From contig DBYY01000003.1 in NCBI GenBank assembly GCA_002311025.1, positions 1 through 64,000 on the forward strand: a stretch of DNA of 64,000 nucleotides, written 5' to 3'. The translations under genes were made by a program, and so were the position numbers. The notes beneath the pieces are model-generated. The model saw nothing but the letters and a program-made list of their open reading frames with translations. It did no database searches and was not told the origin of the DNA. Positions 18,608 through 27,863 of the stretch are shown here, piece by piece (the first letter of the stretch is position 1; every line of letters begins with the position of its first letter). The stretch is from Candidatus Proelusimicrobium tauri. Its GTDB lineage: Bacteria > Elusimicrobiota > Elusimicrobia > Elusimicrobiales > Elusimicrobiaceae.

Positions 18608-20401
18608 CTATTTTTTAAACTGCATTGAATAAAGCGAAGCATAAGCACCGTTTAGTTTTAAAAGTTCTTCGTGCTTGCCGCTTTCAATAATTTGTCCGTC
18701 GTTGATAACCACAATTTTATCTGCATTTTGTATAGTGCTTAAGCGGTGTGCTATAACGATAACGGTACGGTTTTTCATTAAGTTATCAAGGGCTTCCTGC
18801 ACAACTTTTTCTGATTTGGTATCCAGGGCACTGGTGGCCTCGTCCAAAATAACAATCGGAGCATTTTTAACGAATGCTCTTGCTATGGCAAGACGTTGCT
18901 TTTGCCCGCCGGAAAGCAAAATGCCTCTTTCACCTATTTGGGTATTAATCCCATCGGGCAGTCCTTTTACAAAATCATAAAGGCAAGCGCTTTTTAAAGC
19001 ATCCCAAATACCTTCATCACTGATATTAGGGTTACCAAGTAAAATATTTTCTTTTATCGTGCCGGAGAACAAGAAATTATCTTGAAACACCATAGCAATT
19101 TGTTTTCTTAAGGAAATTTGAGAGAAGTCCCTAATATCCGTGTCGTCAATTTTAATAGAACCTTGTTGTATATCATATAAGCGTGGAATTAAAGAAGAAA
19201 CGGTTGTTTTTCCCCCGCCGGAATTACCAACAAGGGCGCAAGTCTGCCCACGAGGAATTTCTAAATTTATATCCTTTAAAACAGTTCTATTTTTATTATA
19301 ACCGAAGGAAACATTTTCAAAACTTATTCCTTTGCGAATTTCTTTTAATTCCAAAGTTTCCTCTTTATCTTTTAAGCCGGGTTGTAAATCTAAAATTTCA
19401 AAAATACGGTCAATAGCAAGGAAGGAATTTTGAATAGAAACATAATTGTTGCCGACAGATTTTAAAGGCGTATAAAGCATCATTAAAGCAGCAATAAAGG
19501 CAACAAAGTTACCGCTTGTAATTTTGCCGCTTAGGATTAAATAACTACCGCAGCCGATAACTAAAGCAACCCCTATAGACATAATAACGTGCATTACAGG
19601 GGAAAGCCAGTTCGTTCCTTTTACCATGCGCATCGCAAGAGAAAAAGACATATCCGTAACATCGTGAAAGCGTTTTTTAAAAGTTTCTTCTAGTGTAAAA
19701 GAACGGATAGTGCGGTTGCCGGAAAAAGTTTCATTGTAAATAGTTACGATGTAGGAAAGATTTCCGACGGTTTTTGTTAATATTTCTTTCATTTTCTTTC
19801 GGACAACTTGCATAGGATAAACAAATATACCTAAAATTAAAACGGCAATTAAGGCAAGTTGCCAAGAGTTATACAAAAGCACACACACAAGAGATATTGA
19901 AGAACAGGTTTTTGCAATAAACTGTTTTAAGTTGTTTACTAGACCGTTAGAAGCATTTTCGGCATCGTTGGAATAGCGGAACAGAATTTCTCCGGAATTA
20001 TGCTTGTCAAAATAAGAGGTATCCATAGATAGCAATTTTTCATAAAGTTTACGTTTTACACCGATAGTAATTTTTTGTGCTACCCAAGTGTTCATATAGT
20101 TAGAAGCGTAAATTAAAGCCCCTTGTACAACAGTAAAAGCCACAATTAAAAAAGGTATTAAGGCGGAAAAATGAGGTTGCTTATCCACCATAACCTTATC
20201 CATAAAAGGTTTTAAAAACATTGCTATAACACCATCAAGTGCACCGACAGGTATAGTCAATAAAACACCTAATATAGCCCTACCAAAATAAGGTTTTACA
20301 TAGGGCCACATGCGGCGACAATTTTTCATTAAAGTATTTGCTGTTATGACCTGTTTGGCCTTTTCTTTTATTTTATGTCTGATTTTTTTTCTTTTATTCA
20401 T
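18608..20401 (-). CDS. msbA: MsbA-like lipid/LPS-exporting ABC transporter
   Basis: 597 residues, a half-transporter with six membrane helices (about 35-320) and a nucleotide-binding domain (about 355-595). Walker A GNSGGGKTT, the Q-loop, signature LSGGQKQR, Walker B IVILDEATSALD and switch His IAHRLST are intact, so it should be active. MsbA flips lipid A-core across the inner membrane; related proteins export other lipid-linked glycans. Its place before a methyltransferase and a GtrB-like enzyme supports envelope biogenesis. The first gene of its unit, it is divergent from the rfbA operon across a 219-base gap. Confidence 0.85.
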   Translation of the reverse strand: MNKRKKIRHKIKEKAKQVITANTLMKNCRRMWPYVKPYFGRAILGVLLTIPVGALDGVIAMFLKPFMDKVMVDKQPHFSALIPFLIVAFTVVQGALIYASNYMNTWVAQKITIGVKRKLYEKLLSMDTSYFDKHNSGEILFRYSNDAENASNGLVNNLKQFIAKTCSSISLVCVLLYNSWQLALIAVLILGIFVYPMQVVRKKMKEILTKTVGNLSYIVTIYNETFSGNRTIRSFTLEETFKKRFHDVTDMSFSLAMRMVKGTNWLSPVMHVIMSIGVALVIGCGSYLILSGKITSGNFVAFIAALMMLYTPLKSVGNNYVSIQNSFLAIDRIFEILDLQPGLKDKEETLELKEIRKGISFENVSFGYNKNRTVLKDINLEIPRGQTCALVGNSGGGKTTVSSLIPRLYDIQQGSIKIDDTDIRDFSQISLRKQIAMVFQDNFLFSGTIKENILLGNPNISDEGIWDALKSACLYDFVKGLPDGINTQIGERGILLSGGQKQRLAIARAFVKNAPIVILDEATSALDTKSEKVVQEALDNLMKNRTVIVIAHRLSTIQNADKIVVINDGQIIESGKHEELLKLNGAYASLYSMQFKK

Positions 20402-20620
20402 AACTTAATCTTTATTGTTTGAGAATAAAATACCATATGTTTATATTATACCACATATAGAACAAATGAGGCAAAAAATATCGTCAAAGATATACTTGTA
20501 GTTCAAGGGTATTTTTATGAATTTTTATACTTTTTATTTACTAATATATTTTGTATAATAAATTTATAAGTCCTAAAGCAGTATTTTAGGCTTTAATTTG
20601 TTTAATAGGAAAGTTTAAGT
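20402..20620. other. Divergent intergenic region with rfbA-side promoter
   Basis: This AT-rich 219-base gap separates msbA (minus) from rfbA (plus). TATAAT at 20554-20559 is a good -10 for the plus operon. A small CCTAAA/TTTAGG hairpin at 20572-20592 lies in the leader. A minus-strand -10-like TATAAT is present around 20445-20450. I see no other gene or RNA. Confidence 0.55.
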
Positions 20621-21505
20621 ATGAAAGGTATAATTTTAGCCGGCGGAACCGGCAGTCGCCTTTATCCCGCAACACTTGGCGTATCAAAACAACTTATTCC
20701 TGTTTATGATAAACCTATGATTTACTATCCCCTGTCTGTCTTAATGTTGGCAGGGATAAGAGAAGTTTTAATTATTTCTACCCCTCAAGATTTGCCTGCC
20801 TTTAAAAAATTACTTGGCGATGGTAGTGCTTATGGTATGCGTTTTGAATATAAAGAGCAACCCAAACCCGAAGGCCTTGCACAGGCTTTTATTATCGGAG
20901 CAGATTTTATAGGTAAAGATAGCGTTTGTTTAATTCTGGGAGATAATATTTTTTACGGTAAAGATTTGCCAAGTATGCTAAAAAGAGTTGTTAAAATGGA
21001 TAAGGGCGCTTGTGTTTTTGCCTACCATGTAAAAGATCCTTCCTCCTATGGAATTGTGGAAATTGATAAGAATAAAAAGGCAATCAGTGTTGAAGAAAAA
21101 CCTAAAACCCCAAAATCTAATTGGGCTATAACAGGTCTTTATTTTTATGATAACAGAGTTGTCGATATTGCTAAAAATTTAAAACCTTCCGCTAGAGGCG
21201 AACTCGAAATAACTTCCGTAAATGATTGGTATTTAAGACAAGGAGAATTAACCGTTGAGATTATGGGGCGCGGTATGGCTTGGCTTGATACCGGTACCCA
21301 TGCGGACTTGATAAAGGCCTCTATGTTTATTGAAGCATTAGAATCAAGACAAGGACTTAAAATTGCCTGTCTTGAAACCATTGCTTTAAAAAACGGCTGG
21401 ATAAGTTTAGAGCAAATTGCCGAGCGCGCAAAATTAATGAAAAATACAGAATATGGCAGATACCTTGCTAATATTCCAGAAGATATTGAAAATGGATTTT
21501 TTTAA
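20621..21505 (+). CDS. rfbA: Glucose-1-phosphate thymidylyltransferase
   Basis: 294 residues, the RmlA family enzyme that joins dTTP and glucose-1-phosphate into dTDP-glucose. The nucleotide-binding start GGTGSRLYPATLGVSKQLIPVYDKPM is followed by LILGDNIFYG with the metal-binding Asp, VEEKPKTPKSNWAITGLYFYD and the WLDTGTHADL sugar-binding segment. Length is typical. It is the first gene of an operon of eight that runs to 28836, so it sets up the dTDP-sugar used downstream. Confidence 0.95.
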   Translation: MKGIILAGGTGSRLYPATLGVSKQLIPVYDKPMIYYPLSVLMLAGIREVLIISTPQDLPAFKKLLGDGSAYGMRFEYKEQPKPEGLAQAFIIGADFIGKDSVCLILGDNIFYGKDLPSMLKRVVKMDKGACVFAYHVKDPSSYGIVEIDKNKKAISVEEKPKTPKSNWAITGLYFYDNRVVDIAKNLKPSARGELEITSVNDWYLRQGELTVEIMGRGMAWLDTGTHADLIKASMFIEALESRQGLKIACLETIALKNGWISLEQIAERAKLMKNTEYGRYLANIPEDIENGFF

Positions 21506-21520
21506 TTCTCGGAGTTTAAA

Positions 21521-22531
21521 ATGAGCAAAGAAACTATTTTGATTACCGGAGGCGCCGGCTTTATCGGAGCAAATTTCGTACCTTATTTTTTGGCGGAATT
21601 TCCGGAGTATAGAGTTATAAACCTTGATAAATTAACTTATGCCGGTAATTTAGATAATTTAAAAGAGTGCAAAGATAATCCAAACTACACTTTTATACAG
21701 GGTGATATTTGCGATGGGGCTTTTGTAAGTAAACTCTTCGCAGAACATGATATAAGAGGTGTCTTTCACTTTGCGGCGGAATCTCACGTAGATAATTCTA
21801 TTACCGGTCCTTTGCCGTTTATAAAGACAAATATTGAAGGTACATTTAATTTACTTGAAGCAGCAAGAAAGCATTGGATGCTTTCTCCTGGAGAGGTGAA
21901 ACCCGGATATGAAAAATGCAGATTTCACCATATTTCAACTGACGAAGTTTACGGAACTTTGGGTGCAGCAGGCTTCTTTACTGAAAAGACACCATATGCA
22001 CCAAACAGTCCTTATTCCGCAAGCAAAGCCTCAAGTGATTTTTTGGTTAGGGCCTATTGTCATACTTATGGCTTAAATGTTACCACGAGTAATTGTTCAA
22101 ATAATTACGGCCCAAAACAACACGCAGAAAAATTAATTCCTACAATTATCCGCAAGGCCCTTGCCGGTCAAAATATTCCCATTTACGGCGATGGAAAAAA
22201 TGTGCGTGATTGGCTTTATGTTTTGGACCATTGTAAAGGTATTGCTCTTGTTTGGCAAAAAGGTAAAACCGGAGAAACTTATAATATCGGTGGCAGAAAT
22301 GAAAGAAACAATTTAGAAATTGTTGATAAAATTTGTACTTTGCTTGATGAATTAAAACCGGCAGCCGATGGCAAAAGTTATAAACACCTTATAACTTTTG
22401 TCAAAGATAGGGCCGGCCACGATAGAAGATACGCCATTGATGCTACCAAAATTGAAACAGAACTTGGCTGGAAAGCCCAAGAAAATTTTGATAGCGGTAT
22501 CGTAAAAACCGTTAAATGGTATTTAGGATAA
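21521..22531 (+). CDS. rfbB: dTDP-glucose 4,6-dehydratase
   Basis: 336 residues, an extended short-chain dehydrogenase. The NAD site is GGAGFIGANF; the active site includes HISTDEVYGTLG (Thr, Asp, Glu) and YSASKAS (Tyr and Lys). It makes dTDP-4-keto-6-deoxyglucose from the RfbA product. The gene starts 15 bases after rfbA with GGAG upstream. No rfbC or rfbD is present here, so the pathway goes to an amino sugar instead of rhamnose. Confidence 0.95.
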   Translation: MSKETILITGGAGFIGANFVPYFLAEFPEYRVINLDKLTYAGNLDNLKECKDNPNYTFIQGDICDGAFVSKLFAEHDIRGVFHFAAESHVDNSITGPLPFIKTNIEGTFNLLEAARKHWMLSPGEVKPGYEKCRFHHISTDEVYGTLGAAGFFTEKTPYAPNSPYSASKASSDFLVRAYCHTYGLNVTTSNCSNNYGPKQHAEKLIPTIIRKALAGQNIPIYGDGKNVRDWLYVLDHCKGIALVWQKGKTGETYNIGGRNERNNLEIVDKICTLLDELKPAADGKSYKHLITFVKDRAGHDRRYAIDATKIETELGWKAQENFDSGIVKTVKWYLG

Positions 22532-22536
22532 GCAAA

Positions 22537-22947
22537 ATGAACGGTGTAAAACTTGTTGATTTTGATGTACACGGTAATAAAAGCGGTTATTTAATTGCTT
22601 TGGAAAGTCTTTCAGAACAAGTTCCCTTTGAAGTAAAAAGAGTTTATTATATTTTTGGCGTAAACGATAATGCAATTCGCGGTAAACACGCGCACTATCA
22701 ATTAAAACAACTTTTAATTTGTGTTAACGGTAGTGTTGATATTACCGTTGAAGATGGTAAAACTAAAGAACTTTTTCGTTTGGATAATCCGAGTAAAGGC
22801 CTTTATATTGAAGGTTTTATTTGGCGGGAAATGAAAAACTTTTCCCAAAATGCCGTTTTGGTTGTATTGGCAAGCGAACATTATAGCGAGGCAGATTATG
22901 TCCGCGATTATGAAAAATTTTTAAAAGAGGCAAAAAATAATGGTTAA
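22537..22947 (+). CDS. dTDP-4-keto-6-deoxyglucose 3,4-ketoisomerase (FdtA/QdtA family)
   Basis: 136 residues from the ATG at 22537, 5 bases after rfbB. It is a small WxcM-like cupin. The diagnostic metal/active-site segment RGKHAHYQLKQLLICVNGSVDI is present, as is FIWREMKNFS. These enzymes move the keto group from C4 to C3, giving dTDP-3-keto-6-deoxy-galactose (FdtA) or -glucose (QdtA); the sequence alone does not tell me which. The matching aminotransferase is four genes downstream at 26775. Confidence 0.88.
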   Translation: MNGVKLVDFDVHGNKSGYLIALESLSEQVPFEVKRVYYIFGVNDNAIRGKHAHYQLKQLLICVNGSVDITVEDGKTKELFRLDNPSKGLYIEGFIWREMKNFSQNAVLVVLASEHYSEADYVRDYEKFLKEAKNNG

Positions 22948-24454
22948 AATACTACTTCTTTCTGCCGGAACAAATGCCTGTTATCATTTTGCCAAAACAC
23001 TTAAAGAAAAATTTAAAACAGATTTTATTATAGTTGGCGCGGATATTAACGAAAGGTATTTAATACCCACCGCAAATTATTTGGATGTTTTTTATAAAGT
23101 ACCTTATTCTTCTGATCCGAATTATTATAATACGATACTTGATATTTGTAAAAAAGAAAAAATTGATTATATATTTTCAAGTTTTGACTTGGACCAACAA
23201 TTGTTTTACCCCGAAAATAAAGACCTTTTAAAAATCGGTTGTAAATCTTTAAGCACCGGTGCAAGCACTTTGCCGATATATAAAGATAAGGATACAATGA
23301 ACAAATTTCTAAATAATAGAGGTTTTATTATTCCCATCTTATATGACTTAAAAGATATTGAAGAAAAAAAAGAATATTTTATAAAACCGAAAAATGGCGT
23401 AGGTTCTAATGGGGCAAAAAAACTTATTGGTAAAGAAATTAAAACAATAAAAAATATCAAAGACTTTTTAGTACAGGAAGTTTGTTCGGAACCGGAATAT
23501 ACAATTGAATGTTTTAACTATAACAATGAGTGTAGAACAATAGTCCGACAACGAATTGCTACAAAAGCGGGCGTTTGTGTTAAAACAAAAATATTTAATC
23601 AGTCCGAATTAGAAAATATTGCTAAAAATTTTGCGCATACGATAAAATGTCCTTGTTATTTCAATGTTCAAGTTATGAAAAACAGTAAAGGTAATTTTGC
23701 CATAACAGATATTAATTTGCGCTCTGCCGGAGGAATGAGCCTTGCTTTTGCGGCAGGATGGGATGTCGTTTCCGCTATTGCTAAAATTATGCTTGGCAAA
23801 AAGGAAAAAGATATTTTTAAAACTCTACCTAAAAAAATTCCTACCCAATATGTTATCAGAGCCTATACCGACATAATAACTAAAACGGAAAAACAAATTA
23901 CTGCTTTTGATTTAGACGGGACTTTGCTTGATAGTAGAAAAAGACATCAAATTGTCCTTAACGATATTTTAAAAAAGTATAAAATCAAACTTAACACAAA
24001 AGATTTAATTGCTTATAAACGGGAAGGTAAAAATAATATAGATTATTTGCTTTCAAAAGGAATTGCCGAAAATTTAGCCAAGAAAATCCAAAAAGAGTGG
24101 ATAGAGAATATTGAAAGAGAAAAATATCTGATACACGATAAATTATATAGAGATACATTTTCTCTTTTAAAAAAATATAAGGATTTTGACAGAATTTTGC
24201 TTACGGCAAGAAATAATAAAAAGGGTTTGCTAAAACAATTAAAAACTTTAAAATTGATGCCTTACTTTAAGGAAATTTGTGTCGTGCCTACCGGTAAAGA
24301 AGCAAGCAATAATAAGGCTAGAATTTTAAAAGAAAAAAATGCTATTTTAATGATTGGCGATACTTTAAGCGATTATATTGCATCTCAAAAAGCAGGTATC
24401 GATTTTGTTTACCATAAGAACGGTTTTCATAGTGAAAAAATAATAGGGAGATAG
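22940..24454 (+). CDS. ATP-grasp ligase fused to a HAD hydrolase
   Basis: 504 residues. The N-terminal ATP-grasp module (about 1-305) resembles carbamoyl-phosphate-synthase-type ligases: LLSAGTNACYHFAKTL pre-ATP domain, FIKPKNGVGSNGAKKL ATP loop, and ITDINLRSAGGMSLAF metal-binding strand. A HAD domain follows (about 315-504) with AFDLDGTLLDS nucleophile motif, LLTARNNKKG motif II and IGDTLSDYIASQKAG motif IV. It overlaps the ketoisomerase gene by 8 bases. Such ligases in glycan operons may attach amino acids to sugars or build a sugar precursor; the exact reaction is unknown. Confidence 0.78.
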   Translation: MVKILLLSAGTNACYHFAKTLKEKFKTDFIIVGADINERYLIPTANYLDVFYKVPYSSDPNYYNTILDICKKEKIDYIFSSFDLDQQLFYPENKDLLKIGCKSLSTGASTLPIYKDKDTMNKFLNNRGFIIPILYDLKDIEEKKEYFIKPKNGVGSNGAKKLIGKEIKTIKNIKDFLVQEVCSEPEYTIECFNYNNECRTIVRQRIATKAGVCVKTKIFNQSELENIAKNFAHTIKCPCYFNVQVMKNSKGNFAITDINLRSAGGMSLAFAAGWDVVSAIAKIMLGKKEKDIFKTLPKKIPTQYVIRAYTDIITKTEKQITAFDLDGTLLDSRKRHQIVLNDILKKYKIKLNTKDLIAYKREGKNNIDYLLSKGIAENLAKKIQKEWIENIEREKYLIHDKLYRDTFSLLKKYKDFDRILLTARNNKKGLLKQLKTLKLMPYFKEICVVPTGKEASNNKARILKEKNAILMIGDTLSDYIASQKAGIDFVYHKNGFHSEKIIGR

Positions 24455-24459
24455 TAAAA

Positions 24460-25833
24460 ATGGCAAATATTTTGATTTCTTATTATTCCGATTACGGCGA
24501 GGCAATGTATGATGCTATAACAAATATTTTGCAAGGTAACGGTAATAATATTTTTCGCTTTAATATAAATAACCCAAGTGTTGATATTACCACCTGGGGT
24601 GGGAAAAGCACAATAGTAGATTTAGAAATCTTAAATAAGATAAAAACTTTTAACCCGGAAATTGTTTTAAATTTTAATAATTGCTTGCCAGTAAATGCTT
24701 ATCAGGTTTTAAATAAAGAATGTAAAATTTGTCTTATCGATGCGGATGCGCCTGAAGTAGCCTTTTGGAATAAAGATATGATAAAGCCGCATTTAAAACA
24801 AATTTTATTTTTGGGACTTCAATCTTATTCTAAAACAATGTATGAACGTTATTTGAAGATGAATTTGACAGATAAAAATTATCTTTATTTTCCTCCTGGA
24901 ACAGTTATTAGAAATGAAAAATTAAAACAGGATAAAAATATTTCTTTTATAGGTTCTAATTTTTATCCTCTTTCAGTTCCTCATGATGAAGATTTTTATT
25001 CTGGCGGTGCTTTAAAAGTTTATGATGCTTTGGTAAAGGATTATTTTTTAACTTTTGAAAATGCCAAAAAAATTTTTCCAGCCTGTTCTAAAAATTTGTT
25101 TGTTAATATTCGAGCCTATTATTGTGGACAGGAGCGTTTAAAGTATATGCAGCAATTAACTGATTTGGGATTTACTTTTTATGGGGTTAGGTGGTGGAAT
25201 CATATTGCTTATATAGATTTTGATTTGGCAAAATGTTTTGATCAGACCCCAAAGATAAGTGTGGAAGATAATCAATGGGTTTATAATACTTCCAAAGTAT
25301 CAGTGAACATTTCTCATCCTTTGGCTAAAAGCAGTTTTTCTTGGCGTGTGATGGATATTATGGCCTCCAATGCCTGTCTTGTTATGGAAGATAAGCCGGA
25401 TTGGCGTGATTTGTTTGGAAAGTATCTTTCCAAGGAAACTATAAATTCTATAATTTACAAGGATAGATTTGACATGCGTGATAAGATAAAACGCTTATTA
25501 TCAGATGAAACTTTGCGCCAGAAATGTGTTAAAGAATTAAATAATGCAATAGAGCAAAACGGTCGTTGGGAAATAAGATTTAAAAGTTTGGAAAAAATTT
25601 TGGGAATTAAACTTCTTAATTTAAACCAAAAAGGAAAATTAATAAGAATAGAAAGAAAGGAAAATTTTAAAAAGAAAAATAACTTTTTAGCGAATTTTAA
25701 ATTGAAGAACAGAATTAAAGTTTTTACTTATGGCGGTTTGTTGGTTTTATCTCAAATTCCGATAATAGATATTTGTTTGAATAGGAAAAAACGAGTGAAA
25801 TTATTAGAAAAAATTAATAAATATTGGAGATAA
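24460..25833 (+). CDS. Glycosyltransferase, CgeB-like (GT-B type)
   Basis: 457 residues. The N-terminal half has KTFNPEIVLNFNNCLPVN, a segment seen in DUF3880-type N-domains, and the C-terminal half has the SHPLAKSSFSWRVMDIMASNACLVMED nucleotide-sugar-binding region of CgeB/Glyco_trans_1_2 proteins. The last 60 residues are basic and end in a hydrophobic helix, perhaps for membrane contact. It lies 5 bases after the ATP-grasp/HAD gene. Donor and acceptor are unknown. Base composition here is more AT-rich than in rfbA and rfbB, as is common for cassette genes of surface glycans. Confidence 0.72.
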   Translation: MANILISYYSDYGEAMYDAITNILQGNGNNIFRFNINNPSVDITTWGGKSTIVDLEILNKIKTFNPEIVLNFNNCLPVNAYQVLNKECKICLIDADAPEVAFWNKDMIKPHLKQILFLGLQSYSKTMYERYLKMNLTDKNYLYFPPGTVIRNEKLKQDKNISFIGSNFYPLSVPHDEDFYSGGALKVYDALVKDYFLTFENAKKIFPACSKNLFVNIRAYYCGQERLKYMQQLTDLGFTFYGVRWWNHIAYIDFDLAKCFDQTPKISVEDNQWVYNTSKVSVNISHPLAKSSFSWRVMDIMASNACLVMEDKPDWRDLFGKYLSKETINSIIYKDRFDMRDKIKRLLSDETLRQKCVKELNNAIEQNGRWEIRFKSLEKILGIKLLNLNQKGKLIRIERKENFKKKNNFLANFKLKNRIKVFTYGGLLVLSQIPIIDICLNRKKRVKLLEKINKYWR

Positions 25834-25836
25834 GAA

Positions 25837-26778
25837 ATGCAAGATACGCAAATTAAATGTACTATTGTAGTCACCGCTTATAATTTGGGAAAGTATATTG
25901 CGCAAACATTGGATTCATTGTTGGTGCAAAAAACATCTTTTAATTATCAAGTTTTGGTTATTGATGATGCTTCAACAGATAATACTACCCAAATTTTAAA
26001 AGATTATGAAAAGCGTTTTCCAGAGAAAGTCCGTGTCATTTATAATAAAGAAAATAAAGGTTATTTAGCATCTTCCAATATTTGTTTTGATCAGGTAAAA
26101 ACCCCCTATTTTTCTTTTATAGATGCCGATGATTATTGGTTAACTACCTACAGATTACAAAAAGCCGTTGATTTTTTGGAGAGCCACCCAGATTATTCTA
26201 TGTATGGTGGAAACACGTATTATTTAAGTGGAAAGAATTTTGAATCTTTACTAATCGGAGAGGAATATTTAGATAAAACGTATGCTTGGGAAGATTATAT
26301 TAAAGGTGTTTGTCCCTTTGTTCACACTTCTGCCATTGTTTTGCGAAATTGTGTATATAATAAGGGGGTTCCCAAGATATATCACGATAATGAACATACT
26401 ATTTTAAATTGTGCTTTTAGAGGCGAAAGTATTAGATTTATTGAACACTTAAGGAAAGGTAAATTATTCTTGTCTAAAGAGGTTTTATCTGCATATCGTA
26501 TTCATTCCGGTGGGATTTGGAGTGGAGCTAGCGAATTCAAAAGAAATGTATGGAATTTAACTTCAAGACTAACTTATATGCATTTATTTCCGGATGGTAG
26601 TGATTTTTTCTATCAGACTGCGGAATCATCGTTTAACTACTTAATGAAATTTAATAATAGTATTAATGATTGGAAAAGGATTTCTAGTCGTTATGAAAAA
26701 CCTCGCGGTTTATATAAAATATACTATAAAATTTGGCGACATTTAGGTAAAAAATTAAAAAAGAAAGGAATATTATGA
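25837..26778 (+). CDS. GT2 family glycosyltransferase
   Basis: 313 residues with a GT-A domain: TIVVTAYNLGKYIAQTLDSL at the start, VLVIDDASTDNT, and FIDADDYW as the DxD metal site. No membrane helices. It would add one sugar from a nucleotide donor to a lipid-linked chain at the cytoplasmic face. The gene is 3 bases from the one before, and its stop overlaps the aminotransferase start (ATGA). Confidence 0.85.
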   Translation: MQDTQIKCTIVVTAYNLGKYIAQTLDSLLVQKTSFNYQVLVIDDASTDNTTQILKDYEKRFPEKVRVIYNKENKGYLASSNICFDQVKTPYFSFIDADDYWLTTYRLQKAVDFLESHPDYSMYGGNTYYLSGKNFESLLIGEEYLDKTYAWEDYIKGVCPFVHTSAIVLRNCVYNKGVPKIYHDNEHTILNCAFRGESIRFIEHLRKGKLFLSKEVLSAYRIHSGGIWSGASEFKRNVWNLTSRLTYMHLFPDGSDFFYQTAESSFNYLMKFNNSINDWKRISSRYEKPRGLYKIYYKIWRHLGKKLKKKGIL

Positions 26779-27863
26779 TTAAATTTTTAGACTTACACAA
26801 AATTAATGAAAGATTTAGAACGCAAATGGACGAGCGTTTAAAAGAAGTTTTGGATAGCGGTTGGTATATCCACGGCAAGCAAGATGAACTTTTTGAGGAA
26901 AATTTTGCAAAATATATCGGCGCAAAATATTGTATCGGTGTAGCAAATGGACTTGACGCTTTAAATATCATTATAAGAGCCTACGGCTTTGGCGCAGGGG
27001 ATGAAATTATTGTGCCGGCCAACACTTATATTGCAAGTATTTTGGCAATTTCCGAAAATAACTGCACGCCTGTTCTAGTTGAACCGAGTTTAAAAACTTA
27101 TAATATTGATCCTGATTTAATCGAAGACAAAATCACCCCCCGCACAAAAGCAATTATGGTTGTTCACTTATACGGGCAAGCCGTGCAAATGGAAAAAATT
27201 TGGCAAATCGCTAAAAAACATAATTTAAAAATTATTGAAGATAGCGCACAGGCACACGGTGCAATTTATCAAGGTAAAAGGGCAGGAAATCTCGGTGATG
27301 TGGCAGGTTTTTCTTTTTATCCGGGTAAAAATCTTGGCTGTCTTGGTGATGGCGGTGCAGTAACAACAAATAATGATGTTTTAGCAGCAAAAATCCGCGC
27401 TATTGCAAATTATGGCAGTGATAAAAAATATCATCACATTTATAAAGGTATTAATTCTCGGTTAGATGAATTTCAGGCGGCACTTTTAGATATAAAACTC
27501 CCCTTCCTTGACGATGATAATAAACGCCGTAGAGAAATTGCAAAATATTACAGGGAAAATATTAAGAATCCTTTAATAATTTTACCGCAAGTTTACGCGG
27601 AAGAAGCCCACGTTTGGCATATTTTTGCTGTCAGAACCACAGAAAGAGAGCGCTTGCAAAAATATTTAGAACAAAATAATATACAAACAAATATTCACTA
27701 TCCTACCCCCCCGCATAAACAAGGTGCATATAAAGAGTGGCAAAACCAAACTTATCCGATTTCGGAAGAAATACACGCAACTGAGTTAAGTTTGCCCATT
27801 TCTCCCGTTTTGACCGACGAGGAAGTAAAAAAAGTGGTAGAGGTTGTAAATGCTTGGAAATAA
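26775..27863 (+). CDS. dTDP-3-keto-6-deoxyhexose aminotransferase (DegT/DnrJ family, FdtB/QdtB-like)
   Basis: 362 residues, a PLP sugar aminotransferase. Motifs: GVANGLDALNIIIRAYG (phosphate loop), VVHLYGQAVQMEKI, EDSAQAHGA and SFYPGKNLGCLGDGGA with the PLP Lys, then INSRLDEFQAA. The sequence start FLDLHKINERFRTQMDERL... is like FdtB/QdtB. With the FdtA/QdtA-like ketoisomerase it yields dTDP-3-amino-3,6-dideoxyhexose. No FdtC/QdtC N-acetyltransferase occurs in the operon. Overlaps both flanking genes. Confidence 0.88.
   Translation: MIKFLDLHKINERFRTQMDERLKEVLDSGWYIHGKQDELFEENFAKYIGAKYCIGVANGLDALNIIIRAYGFGAGDEIIVPANTYIASILAISENNCTPVLVEPSLKTYNIDPDLIEDKITPRTKAIMVVHLYGQAVQMEKIWQIAKKHNLKIIEDSAQAHGAIYQGKRAGNLGDVAGFSFYPGKNLGCLGDGGAVTTNNDVLAAKIRAIANYGSDKKYHHIYKGINSRLDEFQAALLDIKLPFLDDDNKRRREIAKYYRENIKNPLIILPQVYAEEAHVWHIFAVRTTERERLQKYLEQNNIQTNIHYPTPPHKQGAYKEWQNQTYPISEEIHATELSLPISPVLTDEEVKKVVEVVNAWK

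Noticed and set aside
20402..20620. tRNA, small RNA or riboswitch in the larger intergenic gaps
   Set aside because: I found no cloverleaf or conserved riboswitch core here or in the 2977-3221, 11250-11389 and 50537-50678 gaps; the visible hairpins are short or explained by terminators and palindromes.
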